From assembly GCA_004010535.1 (NCBI GenBank), contig RQYE01000001.1:486152-550151 (forward strand): a stretch of DNA of 64,000 bases, read 5' to 3'. Position 1 is the first letter of the stretch. Every line of letters begins with the position of its first letter. Both the position numbers and the translations under genes were made by a program. Below the pieces are notes generated by a model, which was not told the origin of the DNA, ran no database searches, and worked only from the letters and a program-made list of their open reading frames with translations. This stretch comes from Coriobacteriales bacterium OH1046. GTDB lineage: Bacteria > Actinomycetota > Coriobacteriia > Coriobacteriales > Atopobiaceae. This document shows positions 60,992 through 64,000 of the stretch, in pieces.

Positions 60992-62233
60992 ATGACAGAA
61001 CACGGGAACAACAATGTCATAACCTCGGCCCTCGGACTGCGCCGTTCGAAAGACCGCCTGAGTATCCGCACGGTGCGCCTGAGATATCTGAAATACATGC
61101 TCATATTCCCCTTGGCCCCCGTCTTCGCGAACATGCAGGAAGCGCTGTTCGGCGATACCATGCATCTGCTCGAACTCGATGCGATGACGTTGGCAGGCAG
61201 CGCCTATTGCGCGGGCGCGGGGCTGCTGTTCGCGTTCACGCAGCCGAAGACGATCGACAAGCTCTCCCGCGCGCTTGCCGTTGCCACGGCAGGTGCCTTC
61301 CTACTCTGGCTGATGCTGCCCAGAGGCCAAGCGGGCTTGATCGCCGCGATGCTGTTCACAGCGGGTTTGGGCGGCTGCACCGCATGTGCGTCCTGCGCAT
61401 ATATCTTCGTCTTGAATGAGGCGGAGCGCTTCCTCGGTGCGGCGGCGATCTCGCTCTTCTTCGCATTCAACCAGCTCGAATTCGGGCTGTCGCTCATATC
61501 GGGCCTGTTCCCCAAGGCGTATCTGGCTGCGCTCGTGACGGGAACCTGCATGTGCCTTCTGCTGTACGAGGCCGATGATTTCTCCGCTGTGGAGGCCGAG
61601 CCGGAGACGACGTTCGGTCCCGCCCTTGCATTGACGCTCTATTTCTTCGTGGCGCATTACCTCGTCGAGGTATTCTATACGTACCTGCCGGGCACATCCT
61701 TACCGGAGGCCGCCATAGCGAACGGCGCGACGGGGATCGCGGTCGTCTTCCTCGCGTTTGCGCTGCGGTTCATCGCCAAGCACAGCGTCTGGAACATGTG
61801 CAACCTGTTCTTCGTCGCCATCACGGCATCATACGCCCTGTACTTCGCACCCGAGGGCTCTGTGTTGCGCTGCATCGGACGCTTCGTCCACGGCTTCGAG
61901 CAGATGGGATACATCGCCGCCTATTATCTCCTCGGCTGCGTCTTCAAGGAGCACGGGGACTTCCGGCTTTTCAAGCTGTTCCTCGTCGTCACCTTGCCTG
62001 CAAGCATGATCGTTTACGTGATCCCGGGCGTCATCTCCGCCTATACACCCGAGTACGTGCCGCTGGTGGCGACAACGGTAGCCGGCACGCTGTTCGCCGT
62101 GTTCATACTGATGTCGTCCGCGTATTCCACCTACCTGCTCTCCGCCGATAGATCCGACGACCCGCGCGGGGCCGACACGGCAGCTGCGGGCTCAGAAGAG
62201 GGCGCCCCCTTGATGTGCCTCCCCCTTCCCTGA
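60992..62233 (+). pseudogene. Membrane part of a split membrane-anchored LuxR-type regulator
   Basis: This frame encodes 413 residues with about ten to twelve hydrophobic segments and ends in a short polar tail. It matches the N-terminal MFS-like half of coriobacterial LuxR regulators, which carry the DNA-binding domain at the C-terminus of the same chain. Here the HTH is in another frame starting at 62215, overlapping by 19 bases. C-runs at 62206-62209 and 62221-62225 near the junction are typical sites of single-base indels or ribosomal slippage. GGAGG precedes the ATG. It may be a frameshift mutation, a sequencing error or a true two-gene arrangement. Confidence 0.65.
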
Positions 62234-62487
62234 AAACCGAGGGGAGAAGCGCCTTGGAGAACTGCGGGCTCTCCCCCCGCGAGATCGAGGTCTCAACTCT
62301 GCTCCTTCAAGGCGAGAGCGCGAAGCACGTCGCGAAGCTCCTGAAGATCAGCACGAGCACCGTGAATTACCACATCAAGAACCTCTACAGGAAGCTGGGC
62401 ATAGGGAGCCGAGCAGAGCTGTTCGCCCGATTCGGCTCCTTGGATCCATCCCCTGCCGATGCGGGAAAAGACGGGCAGGGGCAATGA
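62215..62487 (+). CDS. LuxR-type HTH domain, detached from its membrane part
   Basis: This frame encodes 90 residues. A complete GerE/LuxR HTH is present (LSPREIEVSTLLLQGES, TVNYHIKNLYRKLGI). A GTG start at 62215 has a poor ribosome site, so expression alone is doubtful. It is most simply the missing C-terminus of the upstream membrane protein. It is followed by a good terminator. Confidence 0.75.
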   Translation: MPPPSLKTEGRSALENCGLSPREIEVSTLLLQGESAKHVAKLLKISTSTVNYHIKNLYRKLGIGSRAELFARFGSLDPSPADAGKDGQGQ

Positions 62488-62514
62488 GGCGTTCCCCCAC
62501 CCCGTGGCCAAAAC

Positions 62515-62546
62515 AGCGGCTCCGACAGCACCCGGAGCCGCTTTTC
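62515..62546 (+). terminator. Intrinsic terminator after the LuxR-type gene
   Basis: An AGCGGCTCC/GGAGCCGCT stem (62515-62523 with 62534-62542) is followed by TTTTC. Confidence 0.8.
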
Positions 62547-62697
62547 ATGCCGATCTACCGCCTTTTTTATGCCAACCTACCACAATTAATAGCTTGCCAG
62601 GGAAGGCCCGGGCATGCGATAATCACAGGGTACCCCCAACGGAGCAGAGGGCTGCCCGCCCTCAAGGCAGGACAGCGAAACTGGAAAGGAAGATCCC

Positions 62698-63153
62698 ATG
62701 AGAAGATTCCTAGCCCCCATCATCACGCTGTTGGCGGCGTGCAGCCTGCCCACCGCCGCGCTGGCCGACCCGCCCGCACCCAGCTGGACGCTGACCATCC
62801 CCGCCGACACCACCATCACCTATGGGATCGTAGGCCCCCAATTCCTCGGTAATCACACCGTCACCGTGGGCGAGGACTGGGATCTTGATCCTGGCCGCCT
62901 AGTCGTCTGGTGGGGAGACGGCGGCAGCTTCACACATGCCACCCCGAGTATCCTGACAGAGATTCCCTACACGCTGTCGAGCGATGGGATAGATGGCATA
63001 CCCAATCCCGATGAAGCCTGGAGCTTTAGTTCCCCAGGCGACTCGGGAACCTCTCCGCTCTACATGGTTGTAACGCAGGAGGCGTGGGACAATGCGGTCC
63101 CGGGCGAATACTCCACAACGATTACGTATATCTCATATCTACCCTTCTCTTAA
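62698..63153 (+). CDS. Small secreted protein of tandem surface cluster
   Basis: This protein of 151 residues has a Sec signal peptide (about 1-23, ending AALA-D) and a beta-rich domain with a C-terminal WDNAVPGEYSTTITYISYLP, the pattern of small beta-sandwich adhesin or pilin-like exported proteins. No known family is firmly recognised. Its first 24 codons are almost identical to those of the gene at 63789, so the two are recent duplicates. AAAGGA precedes the ATG. Confidence 0.75.
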   Translation: MRRFLAPIITLLAACSLPTAALADPPAPSWTLTIPADTTITYGIVGPQFLGNHTVTVGEDWDLDPGRLVVWWGDGGSFTHATPSILTEIPYTLSSDGIDGIPNPDEAWSFSSPGDSGTSPLYMVVTQEAWDNAVPGEYSTTITYISYLPFS

Positions 63154-63210
63154 TCCGTGCTCGAGAAAGCTGCCACGATCTCCAGCGCACGTCACGATAA
63201 GGAGGAAGAA

Positions 63211-63759
63211 ATGCGGATAATGAAGAGAGGCAAGGTCTGGGCGGCGCTCGCCTGCGCGCTGCTCTTGGCGCTCGGCCTGGGCACGGCGGCGCTCGCCGCC
63301 ACCGAGGGCACCCAGGAGCTCACGACCGAGGTGCCCTGCACGGTGGTGCTGCACGTGGGGGCGCACGGCAAGGCCACGGTCGACGGGACGGACTACACAG
63401 GCGACGGCTCCTTCCAGCGCCCGTTGGGAACCGTCGTCACCTATGCCTTCGCGCCCGACAAGGGCTACGAGGTCGAGAAGGTGATCTACAACGGCGCCGA
63501 CGTCACCGGCGGGCTCTCCGGGAACTCATACACCGCGCCGGCCCTTGGCGGCGATGCGGAGCTGACCGTCACCTTCCGCGCCGTGCCCTCCACGCCCGGC
63601 GGGACCCCGGGCGGCACGCCCTCGGGGCCCGGCGGGATCCCCAGGACCGGCGACGAGGCCTCCCCGGCCTTGTGGCTGGCGCTGGCCGGCGGCGGCCTCG
63701 CGCTCCTGGGCGCGCGCCACCGCAAGCACGACCCCCGCCCGGAGCAGGAAGATCGATGA
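63211..63759 (+). CDS. Exported protein with LPXTG-like sorting signal
   Basis: This protein of 182 residues has a signal peptide (about 1-29), a compact domain (about 30-125) with LHVGAHGKATVDG and FAPDKGYEVEKVIYNGADVT, resembling a bacterial-repeat/InlB B-repeat-like fold, and a Gly/Pro/Thr linker. It ends with IPRTGD, a hydrophobic helix and a basic tail. IPRTG is a variant of LPXTG, so sortase anchoring is likely. GGAGG stands 5 bases before the ATG at 63211. It lies between the two duplicated secreted genes. Confidence 0.85.
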   Translation: MRIMKRGKVWAALACALLLALGLGTAALAATEGTQELTTEVPCTVVLHVGAHGKATVDGTDYTGDGSFQRPLGTVVTYAFAPDKGYEVEKVIYNGADVTGGLSGNSYTAPALGGDAELTVTFRAVPSTPGGTPGGTPSGPGGIPRTGDEASPALWLALAGGGLALLGARHRKHDPRPEQEDR

Positions 63760-63788
63760 CGGAACAACGGACGCGAAGGAGAATTGCC

Positions 63789-64000
63789 ATGAGAAGGTTC
63801 CTAGCCCCCGCCCTCGCGCTGTTGGCGGCGTGCTGCCTGTCCACCGCCGCGCTGGCCGACACGCAGGGCACCCAGACGGTGACCACCAGCGTCCCGGAGA
63901 ACCCGCCCAGCTGGACGCTGAACATCCCCGCGGACACGGCCGTCCCCTACGGCGACCCCGACACCTCCATCGGGTGGGTGACCGTGTCGGACGTGGAGAA
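63789..64000 (+). CDS. Small secreted protein, paralogue of 62698 (3' end outside window)
   Basis: The first 70 residues are seen. The signal peptide (about 1-23, AALA-D) and the start of the mature part (SWTLNIPADTAVPYG) closely match the gene at 62698 (SWTLTIPADTTITYG). AAGGAG precedes the ATG by 7 bases. The cluster may continue beyond the window. Confidence 0.85.
   Translation, partial: MRRFLAPALALLAACCLSTAALADTQGTQTVTTSVPENPPSWTLNIPADTAVPYGDPDTSIGWVTVSDVE

Overview
The window is GC-rich, densely coded actinobacterial DNA. The gene set points to a gut Coriobacteriia close to Collinsella: a SUF island with SufU and an Rrf2 regulator, an AmaP/DUF2273/Asp23 operon, a fructose-type PTS, a DhaK-DhaL fusion, secreted proteins ending in ricin-like repeats, a membrane-anchored LuxR-type regulator, and Sec-exported surface proteins with an LPXTG-like tail. 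The genus call is inference from gene content only.

Layout. 1-3145: end of a suf operon (sufD, sufS, sufU, Rrf2). 3194-10815: a cell-surface glycan block (GT2, DUF2304, LicD, two GT4 enzymes, a flippase, a DUF6541 membrane protein). 10842-14705: class II fructose-bisphosphate aldolase, a small membrane protein and an Old-Yellow-Enzyme/2,4-dienoyl-CoA-reductase-type flavoenzyme. 14893-17800: a thiamine-precursor ABC importer under a clear TPP riboswitch. 18106-22664: Trk potassium uptake (trkH, trkA), a uracil permease and a HAD phosphatase. 22750-31134: a sugar-catabolic operon on the minus strand (ketose 3-epimerase, aldolase-like protein, PTS EIIB and EIIC, bicupin, RpiB-like isomerase, DhaKL) with a DeoR regulator and a separate EIIA. 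31358-36252: a PfkB kinase, a P-loop NTPase, ribokinase and the Asp23 envelope-stress operon. 36636-47900: yebC, an ECF S component, a large ricin-repeat GH25 lysozyme, GT2 enzymes, a fused EcfA-EcfA' ATPase, EcfT and a transcobalamin-like protein behind a probable cobalamin riboswitch. 47975-52800: lgt, a NifU-type protein, a U32 peptidase and tyrS. 52929-56828: a 1299-residue secreted protein. 57198-64000: a NYN-domain protein, a class A PBP, a split membrane LuxR regulator and three small exported surface proteins.

Most striking points. (1) The 1299-residue secreted protein has, ahead of twelve ricin-type repeats, a domain whose motif order matches GT80 (PM0188-type) sialyltransferases, which would be unexpected outside the cell. 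(2) The 22.7-31.1 kb operon looks like a complete but unassigned sugar pathway. Its RpiB homologue lacks the ring-opening His and its class II aldolase homologue has altered phosphate-binding motifs, which fits a ketotetrose or another non-standard ketose. (3) A perfect 104-bp palindrome sits in frame inside the U32 peptidase gene, and a close relative lies intergenically at 20.2 kb. (4) A B12-type ECF importer appears to be split, with its likely S component about 6.7 kb away beyond cell-surface genes. (5) A membrane-LuxR regulator is broken into two overlapping frames near C runs and is preceded by a 566-bp region full of palindromes.

No rRNA, convincing tRNA, CRISPR array, transposase or integrase was seen. 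Start codons were chosen from Shine-Dalgarno spacing and family N-termini. All family assignments are from sequence reading and memory of the families, not from database searches.
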